Below are positions 46,385-53,951 of a stretch of 54,170 bases of DNA, one piece after another. The stretch is from Altererythrobacter sp. GTDB lineage: Bacteria > Pseudomonadota > Alphaproteobacteria > Sphingomonadales > Sphingomonadaceae. The notes under the pieces were generated by a model. The model was not told the origin of the DNA. It made no database searches and was given only the letters and a program-made list of their open reading frames with translations. Both the position numbers and the translations under genes were made by a program. Each line of letters begins with the position of its first letter. Position 1 is the first letter of the stretch. The stretch lies in the NCBI GenBank assembly GCA_031178065.1, contig JAPSJS010000019.1:1-54170 (forward strand). Reading direction: 5' to 3'.

Positions 46385-46413
46385 TTGACAAGCCCCCCGC
46401 CCCTTCGCTAGTG
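46385..46413 (+). promoter_or_regulatory. Likely promoter of tRNA-Leu
   Basis: TTGACA (46385-46390), a 17-base spacer and CTAGTG (46408-46413), about 50 bases upstream of the tRNA. The -35 is perfect and the -10 weak, with a GC-rich discriminator after it. Confidence 0.55.
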
Positions 46414-46462
46414 GCCCGCCCCTACCCGCGAGCCGGACCGCGACGATCCGGATCGCCAGTGT

Positions 46463-46549
46463 GCCCAGATGGCGGAATTGGTAGACGCACCGTCTTCAGG
46501 TGGCGGCGCTCGCAAGGGCGTGGAGGTTCGAGTCCTCTTCTGGGCACCA
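46463..46549 (+). tRNA. tRNA-Leu (anticodon CAG)
   Basis: An 87-base tRNA with an encoded CCA. The acceptor arm GCCCAGA pairs with TCTGGGC, with A73 and CCA at 46546-46549. The D-arm has GCGGAATTGGTAGACGC. The anticodon stem CCGTC/GGCGG encloses loop TTCAGGT, so the anticodon is CAG, reading CUG. A long variable arm (GCTCGCAAGGGC) is as expected for a class II leucine tRNA, and the T-loop is TTCGAGT. Confidence 0.97.
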
Positions 46550-46584
46550 TCTATTCTTCTCCTAACATCCCAAAAAGGGTCGAC

Positions 46585-46608
46585 AAAATGGCGGAATTCT
46601 GCCATTTT
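46585..46608 (+). terminator. Terminator candidate after tRNA-Leu
   Basis: AAAATGGC (46585-46592) pairs with GCCATTTT (46601-46608) around an 8-base loop, 36 bases past the tRNA. The right arm itself ends in TTTTAT. It also repeats ATGGCGGAATT from the tRNA D-arm region (46469-46479) at 46588-46598. Confidence 0.65.
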
Positions 46609-47022
46609 ATGCTTGTTCCGGTCTGAAGGCGTCTGAGCTGATCTCAGGCAATCCTGCCCGAAACGGGGGTGTCGATTGGGCATAATTCCCCGCGTTCTGC
46701 GTAAGGCGCCTCCCCTGCAGACATCTGATCTGTTCGGGTGGAAGGCGAGCAAGCAATCGGCCCCCTTTGTCAAGAATCACTCATGCCCGAGCGAGCAACG
46801 TTGGCTTCGGAGAAAATTCTCCATTCTTAGGATCAAAACGAACTGGGTACCCGGATACCGTCCGCGCAACGCTACGCTGCCAGCGCTGCGCTGTTGCAAA
46901 GGTTGCGGGGCCGGTGATCCGTCAGCAACGGTCCCCGCGACTTTCGCACCGCCACATCGCACCGCCCGCACCTAGTCTGGCGCAGGCCGACACAACGATG
47001 TCGGTCGTGAAAGGGGAGGGAA
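46609..47022. other. Intergenic region with two short palindromes
   Basis: No credible gene was seen in this 414-base stretch (gap 46550-47022 overall). It holds GGAGAA-AA-TTCTCC at 46809-46822, an operator-like dyad, and CCGACA/TGTCGG at 46987-46992 and 46999-47004 just before the next gene. Base composition is lower in GC than in the flanks near 46560-46850. A short frame antisense to the tRNA ends nearby but is spurious. Confidence 0.5.
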
Positions 47023-50000
47023 ATGGCGTTGGGTCCGAACTGGGCGAAAGTATTCGCGGGAATCGCTTTGATAGGCGCTCCGCTGAGCGCGGAGCCCTCT
47101 GCCTCGCCATCGGATATCCTGAGGTCGCAGACGGAAGATGTAACACTTACCCTCGCCGAGGGTACCTGGATGAGCGTCGACGTCAGCCCTGACGGGCGAA
47201 CGCTCGTGTTCGACCTGCTCAACGACATCTACACCATGCCTGCAGCGGGCGGAGAAGCCCGGGCGATCCTGTCTGGCCCCGCGACCCAGCGGAGCCCCCA
47301 GTTCAGCCCCGACGGTCGCAAGATCCTCTATCTCAGCGATGCGACGGGTGCGGACAACATCTGGATCGCCAATCCCGACGGATCCGATCCGCGCCAGATC
47401 AGCCATGAAACTATGGACATGATCACGGCGCCCTCGTGGTCGCCCGACGGCAGCGCCATCGTCGCCACCAAGACGAGCGCATCGGTGTTCGACATGCGCA
47501 CGTCGGAGCTGATCCGCTTCAACGTGGGTGGCGAGGAGCGGCAATTGGTCGCACCTCCCGAAAGCGGCAAGGATCTCCAGGAGCCGCGCTATTCGCCGGA
47601 TGGGCGGCACCTCTATTATACCGAGCGAGTCGGCGGGCTGCATTACGTCTACCTCAATCCGAACCTCAGCAATTTCGTCATCCGCCGGCACGACCTGCTG
47701 AGCGGCGACACGGTCGATCTGATTTCCGGTTTCGGGAGCGCGACCACACCGCAGGTGTCGCCCGACGGATCGGTCATCGCCTTCATTCGGCGGGTCGGCG
47801 CCAAGACGGTGCTTTTCCGGTACGACGTCGCGACGGGCCGTCAGAACGCCGTCTACGACGGACTCGCACGCGATCTGCAGGCCGATTATCTTGCGCAGGA
47901 ACATTATTACCCTGCGTTCGACTGGTTTCCCGACAATCGGCACGTCGCGATCTGGGCCAAGGGCGAGTTGATCAAAGTCGATATGGAAACGGGCGAGGCG
48001 ACGGATATCCCGTTCCGCGCCACTGCCCACCACGAAATTCATCCGGCGCTGCGCACCGAGCTGGATCTCGCGCCCGACCAGGTGGACGTGAAGATCGTCC
48101 GGCAGATCGCCCCATCGCCGGATGGTGACGAGCTTCTCTTCCGCGCGCTGGGCCGTATCTGGCGTCAGAGCCTGACCGGCAACGAGCCGCCGCGTCCTCT
48201 GACGGAGAGCGACGGCGCCCAGACCGACCCGAGGTGGTCCGCGGACGGCCGCTGGATCGCCTATGTCGAATGGCATGACGAGTCCGGTAGCACGCTCCAC
48301 CTGCGCAGCGTCGACGGGAGCGAGGACAGAGTGCTCGCCCGCAGCGGCGGGATCATCGCCGAACCGGTCTTCGCGAACAGCGGCGGGCAGATCGCCTATC
48401 GCATTCTCGATGCGGATTCGCAGATGGGCGGCGCTCACGACGTACCGGGGCTTTATGTCGTCGATGTCGATGGCGAAGAACCTCGGTACCTTGCGCTTGC
48501 TGCCGGAGTAGCGCGCTTCTCGCCCGACGACCGGCGGATCTTTTACATGGGGCCGGCGGACTTCGAGAAGCGGCGTGCGGTGATCCTGCGCAGCATCCCA
48601 GCCGAGGGCGGCGAAACGCAGGATCATGCCTATGCGGAGACGGCCGATACCGGCGATTTCACGCTGAGCCCGGATCTCGCGTGGATCGCGTTCAAGGAAT
48701 TCCAGGAACTGCACGTGATGCCGTTCCGGCCGGGTGCGGAGCCCATCGCGATCACCGCTCAGAACAACCCTGAGGCGCGCCGCCTTACCCGCTCGGGCGG
48801 CTTCGAACTGGCCTGGAGCGACAGTTCCGAACAGCTCTTCTGGACCCTCGGTCCCGACGTCTATGCGACACGGTCCGAAACCGACGGCATCGTCGATGCG
48901 CCCCTGCATTCGATCAAGATCAGCGTTCCGGCCGATGTACCGCAGGGCAGCATAGCCTTCGTCAACGCGCGCGTTCTGCCGATGACGGGCAGCGACACGA
49001 TCATCGAGAACGGGGCGGTCGTTGTGGAAGGCAACCGCATCAAGGCCGTCGGGCCGGCGGGGAGCGTCACGATCCCGGACGTCGCCAAGGTGTACGACCT
49101 GGGGGGCAAGACCCTCATGCCAGGTTTCTTCGACGCGCACGGCCATATCGATTGCTGCTACGGCACGGGCGCGATGCCGCAGAAGCACGCGGTCCGCTAC
49201 GCGGCGCTCGCTTACGGTGTGACGACCAACTTCGACCCTTACGCGAACGAGCTGCCGAGCTACGAAACCGGCGAAATGACCATCGCCGGTCTGATGGTGA
49301 GCCCGCGCTGGCTGACCACCGGGCATGTGATCTATGGCCGGTCCGGAAAGCCCGACCGTGTCTTCAACCGGATCGAGAGCCTGGAAGATGCCCGCGCCGT
49401 CGTCCGCCGCAAGGCGGCCATCGGGGGGACGGTTCTCAAGAGCTACAAGCTCACCACGCGGGCGCAGAAGCAGTGGCTCCTGCAGGCCGCGGCGGAAGAA
49501 GGCCTGATGGTCGACGCGGAAGGTGCCGGGCACTTCTACGACAACGTCGGCATGATCCTCGACGGATATACGAACCTCGAGCACAACCTGCCGGTTGCCA
49601 CGTACTACGACGACCTGCTCCAGCTCTTCAAAAGTTCGGAGATGTCCACCACGCCGACTCTCGTCGTCACGTTCGGCGAGCTGTTCGGGGAGAACTACAT
49701 CTATCAGAACCAGGAGCCGTGGAAGGAGCCGAAGGTCCGCACCTTCATCCCCGGGATCAACAACGCCTACAACCCCATCCAGGGCCCGTCCGACGCGCCA
49801 CTCTACGTGCGGGCCATGCAGTCGATCCATCAGGCGGACGAGCTCTACGACGTCGGCTTCCGCTCGGTCGCGCGCTCTATCAAACGGCTGGACGATGCGG
49901 GCGTGATCGTGAACGTCGGCTCCCATGGTCAGGCGGCGGGCATCGCCCTCCATTGGGAGATGCAACTGCTCGCGGAAGGCGGGATGGCGCCGATGCGCAT

Positions 50001-50295
50001 CCTGCGGGCCGCGACGATCAACGGCGCGAAGACCTGGGGGCTAGATCACCAGCTCGGCTCGATCGAGCCCGGAAAGCTGGCGGACCTCATCGTGCTGGAC
50101 CGCGATCCGCTCGCGGACATCAGGAACACCAACAGCGTGGTCTACACCATGGTCAACGGTCGTCTCTACGAGTCCGCGACGATGAACGAGATCGGCAACC
50201 ACGATCGGCCGCGCACCAAGTTCTACTGGGAGATGAGCGATCAACATGGAACGGACTGGAACCCGGCCTGGGCCGGAAGCGCGCGCCAGCGCTAA
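47023..50295 (+). CDS. Exported beta-propeller / amidohydrolase fusion
   Basis: A 1090-residue protein with a signal peptide (MALGPNWAKVFAGIALIGAP). Residues about 40-640 hold repeated PD40/TolB-like blades (SPDGRTLVFD, SPDGRKILYLSD, SPDGSAIVATK, SADGRWIAYVE). Residues about 645-1060 are an amidohydrolase: AHGHID gives the metal motif H706/H708, KSYK lies near 806-809, and LEHN gives H854. The place usually held by the fourth His reads VDAEG, and the late catalytic Asp region reads GSHGQ (966-970), a variant also remembered from other propeller-amidohydrolases. Likely a periplasmic or surface peptidase/imidase-like enzyme with an unknown substrate. ATG at 47023 follows GGGAGGGAA. First gene of a three-gene operon. 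Confidence 0.93.
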   Translation: MALGPNWAKVFAGIALIGAPLSAEPSASPSDILRSQTEDVTLTLAEGTWMSVDVSPDGRTLVFDLLNDIYTMPAAGGEARAILSGPATQRSPQFSPDGRKILYLSDATGADNIWIANPDGSDPRQISHETMDMITAPSWSPDGSAIVATKTSASVFDMRTSELIRFNVGGEERQLVAPPESGKDLQEPRYSPDGRHLYYTERVGGLHYVYLNPNLSNFVIRRHDLLSGDTVDLISGFGSATTPQVSPDGSVIAFIRRVGAKTVLFRYDVATGRQNAVYDGLARDLQADYLAQEHYYPAFDWFPDNRHVAIWAKGELIKVDMETGEATDIPFRATAHHEIHPALRTELDLAPDQVDVKIVRQIAPSPDGDELLFRALGRIWRQSLTGNEPPRPLTESDGAQTDPRWSADGRWIAYVEWHDESGSTLHLRSVDGSEDRVLARSGGIIAEPVFANSGGQIAYRILDADSQMGGAHDVPGLYVVDVDGEEPRYLALAAGVARFSPDDRRIFYMGPADFEKRRAVILRSIPAEGGETQDHAYAETADTGDFTLSPDLAWIAFKEFQELHVMPFRPGAEPIAITAQNNPEARRLTRSGGFELAWSDSSEQLFWTLGPDVYATRSETDGIVDAPLHSIKISVPADVPQGSIAFVNARVLPMTGSDTIIENGAVVVEGNRIKAVGPAGSVTIPDVAKVYDLGGKTLMPGFFDAHGHIDCCYGTGAMPQKHAVRYAALAYGVTTNFDPYANELPSYETGEMTIAGLMVSPRWLTTGHVIYGRSGKPDRVFNRIESLEDARAVVRRKAAIGGTVLKSYKLTTRAQKQWLLQAAAEEGLMVDAEGAGHFYDNVGMILDGYTNLEHNLPVATYYDDLLQLFKSSEMSTTPTLVVTFGELFGENYIYQNQEPWKEPKVRTFIPGINNAYNPIQGPSDAPLYVRAMQSIHQADELYDVGFRSVARSIKRLDDAGVIVNVGSHGQAAGIALHWEMQLLAEGGMAPMRILRAATINGAKTWGLDHQLGSIEPGKLADLIVLDRDPLADIRNTNSVVYTMVNGRLYESATMNEIGNHDRPRTKFYWEMSDQHGTDWNPAWAGSARQR

Positions 50296-51163
50296 GCGTT
50301 TCGCAGCGACCCTCGCTGCTGCGTCCCTGCTGCTCGTCGCGGCGGCACCCGACGGCGCCGCGCAGCGCGCCGATCTCGTGCCGGAGATGGTCTCGATCCC
50401 CGGCGGAACCTTCGCCATGGGCGCGACCATCGACCGCGGCTATGGCCCGATCGACGGCCCGACGCACGAGGTCGCCATCGCTCCGTTCCAATTGGCGGCG
50501 CATGAAGTGACCCTGGGCGCCTTCCGCACGTTTGCCGAAGAGACCGGCTACGTCTCGGCGGGAAAGTGCAACGTATACGACGAAGACACCACTTGGCACA
50601 TCAACCCCGAGCGGAACTGGCAGACGCCCGGGTTCGCGCAGGAGGATGACCACCCCGTGCTCTGCGTCAGTTGGCGCGACGCCCGGGCCTACATCGGCTG
50701 GCTGAACGCCAGGACGGGCAAGCAATACCGCCTGCCGAGCGAGGCCGAATGGGAATATGTCGCCACTCTGGCCGACCTCGGAAACGCACGCAGCGGCGGC
50801 GAAGGCGTAACGCACGAACTGGCGAATATCGGCAAGGTGGAATGCTGCGGCGGCAAGGCTGAAGGCCGCGACGTTTGGATCGAGACGGCGCCGGTCGGGA
50901 GCTTTCCAGCCGATGGGCTGGGGCTCCACGACATTCGCGGCAACGTCTGGGAATGGCAGGCCGACTGCTATCACGAGAACTACGTTGACGCGCCGGCCGA
51001 CGGATCGTCCCGGAGCGACTGCCCAACGCCGGGCTACCACGTGATCCGGGGCGGTTCCTACGGCGACGCCGGCGAATTCCTGGAGGAGCGCTTTCGGCTC
51101 CGTGGCCCCGAAGATCAGGGCTACTTCACGGTCGGTTTCCGGCTCGCGCATTCGGCGGAATGA
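50246..51163 (+). CDS. SUMF1-fold (formylglycine-generating-enzyme-like) exported protein
   Basis: A 305-residue protein with an exported amino terminus (hydrophobic RFAATLAAASLLLVAAAP, cleaved near GAAQ) and a SUMF1/FGE-sulfatase domain: MVSIPGGTFAMGATIDRG, HEVTLGAFRTFAEET, RLPSEAEWEYVA, GLGLHDIRGNVWEWQADCY and VIRGGSYGDAG. True formylglycine-generating enzymes need a Cys pair in the segment after RGGS; here that part (GDAGEFLEERFRL) has none, so oxidase activity is unlikely. Several other Cys residues (CNVY, LCVS, ECCGG, DCYH, DCPT) may form disulfides. The ATG overlaps the amidohydrolase gene by 50 bases, and the gene overlaps the next one by 4. Confidence 0.88.
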   Translation: MERTGTRPGPEARASAKRFAATLAAASLLLVAAAPDGAAQRADLVPEMVSIPGGTFAMGATIDRGYGPIDGPTHEVAIAPFQLAAHEVTLGAFRTFAEETGYVSAGKCNVYDEDTTWHINPERNWQTPGFAQEDDHPVLCVSWRDARAYIGWLNARTGKQYRLPSEAEWEYVATLADLGNARSGGEGVTHELANIGKVECCGGKAEGRDVWIETAPVGSFPADGLGLHDIRGNVWEWQADCYHENYVDAPADGSSRSDCPTPGYHVIRGGSYGDAGEFLEERFRLRGPEDQGYFTVGFRLAHSAE

Positions 51164-52368
51164 CGATGAAGACGCTCAAGCCCCTCCGCCGCCGGCTCCT
51201 AAGTGCCGTTGTCCTCGCCGGACTGATCGGCGCAGCGATCGGAACGACGACCATTCCGGCGCTCGCCCGGGCGGAGGCCGATGCTGCCCCGCTGGAGGAA
51301 CGCCTGGGCTTCTGGTCCCCGACCGAGCAGGAACTCGGCTACCGGGCGATGGAGACCATCTTTCCGGCCAACGTCATCAAGGCAGGCGGCCCGGTCCGCG
51401 AACTGCAGGTCGCCGACCACGAGCTCGAGGTCGCCTTTCTTCACGAACACCGGCCGTACACGGTCGACGATTTCATGAAGGTCAACCGGGTCTCGGGCCT
51501 GCTGGTCATCAAGGACGGCCGTGTCGTGCTCGAGCGCTACGGGCTGGGCCGTAAGGCGGCGGATCGATGGACGTCGTTTTCCATCGCGAAGTCCGTGACC
51601 TCGACACTCGTCGGCGCGGCGCTGCTGGACGGGGCGATTGATAGCCTCGACGATCCGGTCACGCGATATGTCCCTGAACTGGAGGGCGGCACCTATGACG
51701 GCGTCACCATCAGGCAGGCGCTGCAGATGCGTTCCGGCGTCGGCTTCGGCGAGGACTACAACAATCCGAAGTCGGACTTCAGCCGTTATGCGACCCACAT
51801 GGGCCCTGCATTCTACCGCCAGATGGCGTCCCAACCGCGGGTAGCGGAGCCGGGTCAGGAGTTTCATTACTCCACGGCGGAGTCGAACCTCATCGGCGCG
51901 GTGGTTATGAACGCGACCGGCAAGTCCCTCTCGGACTACTTCTCCGAGAAGATCTGGCACCCCTTCGGCATGGAGGCTGACGGGATCTGGATCACCTCGC
52001 CTGAAGGGCTCGAGACCGGGGGCATCTGCTTCAGCGCGACGCTGCGCGACTATGGCCGCCTGGGCCTTTTCATGCTGGAGGGCGCGCAGGCCGGCGGCAA
52101 GGCGGTCGTGCCCGGGGGGTGGATCGCGGAGGCGACAGCGGCCCATAGCAAGAATACGTTCGGCGAGCTGGGCTACGGCTATCAGTGGTGGACCGGGCCG
52201 GGCGACGCATACCGCGGCATCGGGATCATGGGCCAGGCGCTGTACATCGATCCGCAGCGCAAGCTCGTCGTCGTGATCCAGAGCGCCTGGAGCAAACCCG
52301 GCGGCCCGCAATACTACGGACTGCAGTGGGACTTCATTCGCGCGGTCGCCGCTGCGGCCGGCGGCTAG
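51160..52368 (+). CDS. Exported beta-lactamase-family serine hydrolase
   Basis: A 402-residue protein with a signal peptide (RRRLLSAVVLAGLIGAAIG, cleaved near ALARA). SIAK is the SxxK motif (S141, K144), YSTAE holds the Tyr of the YxN motif (Y237), and YGYQWWTGPGD is near the end. The pattern matches 6-aminohexanoate-dimer-hydrolase/esterase-like members of the beta-lactamase superfamily. The ATG overlaps the SUMF1-like stop (ATGA), so translation is coupled. It is the third gene of the exported operon, and its TAG stop overlaps the convergent stop of the next gene in a shared CTAG. Confidence 0.93.
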   Translation: MTMKTLKPLRRRLLSAVVLAGLIGAAIGTTTIPALARAEADAAPLEERLGFWSPTEQELGYRAMETIFPANVIKAGGPVRELQVADHELEVAFLHEHRPYTVDDFMKVNRVSGLLVIKDGRVVLERYGLGRKAADRWTSFSIAKSVTSTLVGAALLDGAIDSLDDPVTRYVPELEGGTYDGVTIRQALQMRSGVGFGEDYNNPKSDFSRYATHMGPAFYRQMASQPRVAEPGQEFHYSTAESNLIGAVVMNATGKSLSDYFSEKIWHPFGMEADGIWITSPEGLETGGICFSATLRDYGRLGLFMLEGAQAGGKAVVPGGWIAEATAAHSKNTFGELGYGYQWWTGPGDAYRGIGIMGQALYIDPQRKLVVVIQSAWSKPGGPQYYGLQWDFIRAVAAAAGG

Positions 52369-52832
52369 TCCGCGGCGTCCGGCCCTTCCAGCAGCGTTTG
52401 CTGGATGCGGGCTATTCTCCAACCTTCCGCTTCCTTCAACAGGGTATAGCTGATCAGGATCACGAACTGCCTCTCCGCTGTCTTTATGTAGCGGACGGGC
52501 GCGGCAACGGTCGCCAGCCGCTCGCCCCCCAGGCTGTGACCGACGGGGCCGGGGACGATGGCCCATCCCGGCTCGGCGAACCATTCGCGGTGCCATTGAG
52601 CGATCGCCTCGCGCCCCGAGACGGTTTCGCCCCAGTAGTAGACGATCTCCGGCTCCACGCTGGTCGCCAGCGTCTGCTCCAGGGCGGCCGGATCACGCGC
52701 GGAGATTGCGTGGAGCATGGCCTCTACGGGTGCTTCGATGGTCGCGGCAGGCGCCGCGATCATACCCGGGGTAACGACACCCGGCGCTGCCTGAAGCCCC
52801 GCCAACAAAGTTGCGGCCAATATGATGGTCAT
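52365..52832 (-). CDS. Secreted NTF2/SnoaL-like protein
   Basis: A 155-residue protein: a hydrophobic amino terminus MTIILAATLLAGLQAAPG, then an NTF2-like cone domain with VEAMLHAISARDPAALEQTL, VYYWGETVSGREAIAQWH, FVILISYTLLKEAEGWRIAR and IQQT. Such domains bind small ligands or act as isomerases or hydratases, and no specific activity can be assigned. ATG at 52832 follows GGGAGGATGCTGAC. It converges on the serine hydrolase gene and lies between it and the LysR gene. It may belong to the same degradation unit. Confidence 0.8.
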   Translation of the reverse strand: MTIILAATLLAGLQAAPGVVTPGMIAAPAATIEAPVEAMLHAISARDPAALEQTLATSVEPEIVYYWGETVSGREAIAQWHREWFAEPGWAIVPGPVGHSLGGERLATVAAPVRYIKTAERQFVILISYTLLKEAEGWRIARIQQTLLEGPDAAD

Positions 52833-52938
52833 GTCAGCATCCTCCCTGCGGTTGGCGGAAGGATAAGAAGCCGATTGCCTCGAGTGACGGTGCCAACTGC
52901 GTAGGCGGCGGTGCTTCGCCCTCACCGTCGGTGGGAAT

Positions 52939-53844
52939 TCAGCCGGTAAGCTGGGCGGCGAGCCAATCCGCGAAGTCGGACGCGGCGGACTTGTGACCGG
53001 CTTCCGGGAGAACGACGTAGTAGGCGCTTCCCGTGCTCACCTCGAGATCGAAAAGCGTGATCAGCTTTCCCTCCTCGATCTGCTCCGCCGCGAACATTTC
53101 CGGGAGGAGCGCCACTCCGAGACCTGCTGCGGCACTGGCGACCGCCATGCCGAACTGGTCATAGACCGGGCCGCGAAAGGCGCCGTCTCCCGGAAGACCT
53201 GCTTTCATGTGCCATTCGGCCCATGCCGCCGGGCGTGTCCTGAGGTGAATCAAGGTTGCGCGATCGAGGTCGGCCGGTGAAGCAATCGCATTGGAGTGCC
53301 GGTATTCGGGGCTGCACATCGGGACCATCGTCTCGTGCATGAGCCGCCTCAGCGTTCCGCCGGGCCACGCCGACTCTCCATGGTGGATCGCGAGGTCGAA
53401 TGGCTCGGCTTCGAACGAGAAAGGGCGCAGTCGTGACGCGAGGTTGACGGTTACATGCGGTCGCATCGCCTGAAAGAGCGGCAGCCGCGGTGCCAGCCAG
53501 TGGATGCCGAACGTGGGCAGGGTCGCGACATGGAGCGTCTGTTCGACCGAACTCGCGGACATGGCCTGACGGGTGGCGGCATTGAGCTGTCCGAGCAGCG
53601 CTCGTACCTGATCCTGATAATCGCGGCCCACCGGCGTCAGCACCACCCGCTGGCGGACGCGCTTGAACAATGGCGTGCGCAGGCGCTGCTCTAGCGCCGC
53701 GACTGCGCGGCTGACCGCGCCCTGCGTCAGGTTCAGCTCCGCTGCTGCGCCTGTGAAGCTCATGTGCCGCGCAGCCGCCTCGAACGCCACGAGCTCGTGC
53801 ATCTGCGGGATCTGCCGCCGCGGCGTGGTGTCGAGTGGCTCCAT
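52939..53844 (-). CDS. LysR-family transcription regulator (GcvA/GcdR-like)
   Basis: A 301-residue LTTR. The amino-terminal helix-turn-helix is HELVAFEAAARHMSFTGAAA and LNLTQGAVSRAVAALEQRLR, followed by a substrate-binding domain (FGIHWLAPRLPLFQAMRPHV and later AAGLGVALLPEMFAAEQIEEG). The sequence type fits the GcvA branch. It is divergent from a glutaryl-CoA-dehydrogenase-like gene; in other proteobacteria a LysR protein (GcdR) activates gcdH in the presence of glutarate, which makes that the likely role here. A symmetrical T-N11-A box lies 6 bases before its ATG. Confidence 0.92.
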   Translation of the reverse strand: MEPLDTTPRRQIPQMHELVAFEAAARHMSFTGAAAELNLTQGAVSRAVAALEQRLRTPLFKRVRQRVVLTPVGRDYQDQVRALLGQLNAATRQAMSASSVEQTLHVATLPTFGIHWLAPRLPLFQAMRPHVTVNLASRLRPFSFEAEPFDLAIHHGESAWPGGTLRRLMHETMVPMCSPEYRHSNAIASPADLDRATLIHLRTRPAAWAEWHMKAGLPGDGAFRGPVYDQFGMAVASAAAGLGVALLPEMFAAEQIEEGKLITLFDLEVSTGSAYYVVLPEAGHKSAASDFADWLAAQLTG

Positions 53845-53849
53845 GAGAG

Positions 53850-53870
53850 ATCATTACCACTGAACATGAT
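53850..53870. promoter_or_regulatory. LysR-type operator (T-N11-A box)
   Basis: ATCAT (53850-53854) and ATGAT (53866-53870) are exact inverted repeats with 11 bases between, which is the T-N11-A form bound by LysR regulators. It sits in the 107-base divergent gap next to the LysR start codon, so it could serve autorepression and activation of the gcdH-like gene. Confidence 0.65.
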
Positions 53871-53951
53871 GTTATCGCAAGATTTCGCTTTCTCTTCCTC
53901 GTATCCTTAGGCTTTCTGTCCGGGAAGGATGTTGCGACAGGAGCGATGATA

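Noticed and set aside
46408-46773. Minus-strand frame covering the tRNA-Leu gene
   Set aside because: Its translation includes the well-known false 'RTRTSTPLRAPPPEDGAS' type peptide that arises from tRNA-Leu antisense. It is not a gene.
46972-49965. Minus-strand open frame of about 1000 codons opposite the amidohydrolase gene
   Set aside because: Antisense shadow of a gene with clear domains and signal peptide; low-information composition.
50246-51163. Calling this gene a true formylglycine-generating enzyme with a sulfatase partner
   Set aside because: The catalytic Cys pair is missing from the expected segment and no sulfatase is encoded in the window.
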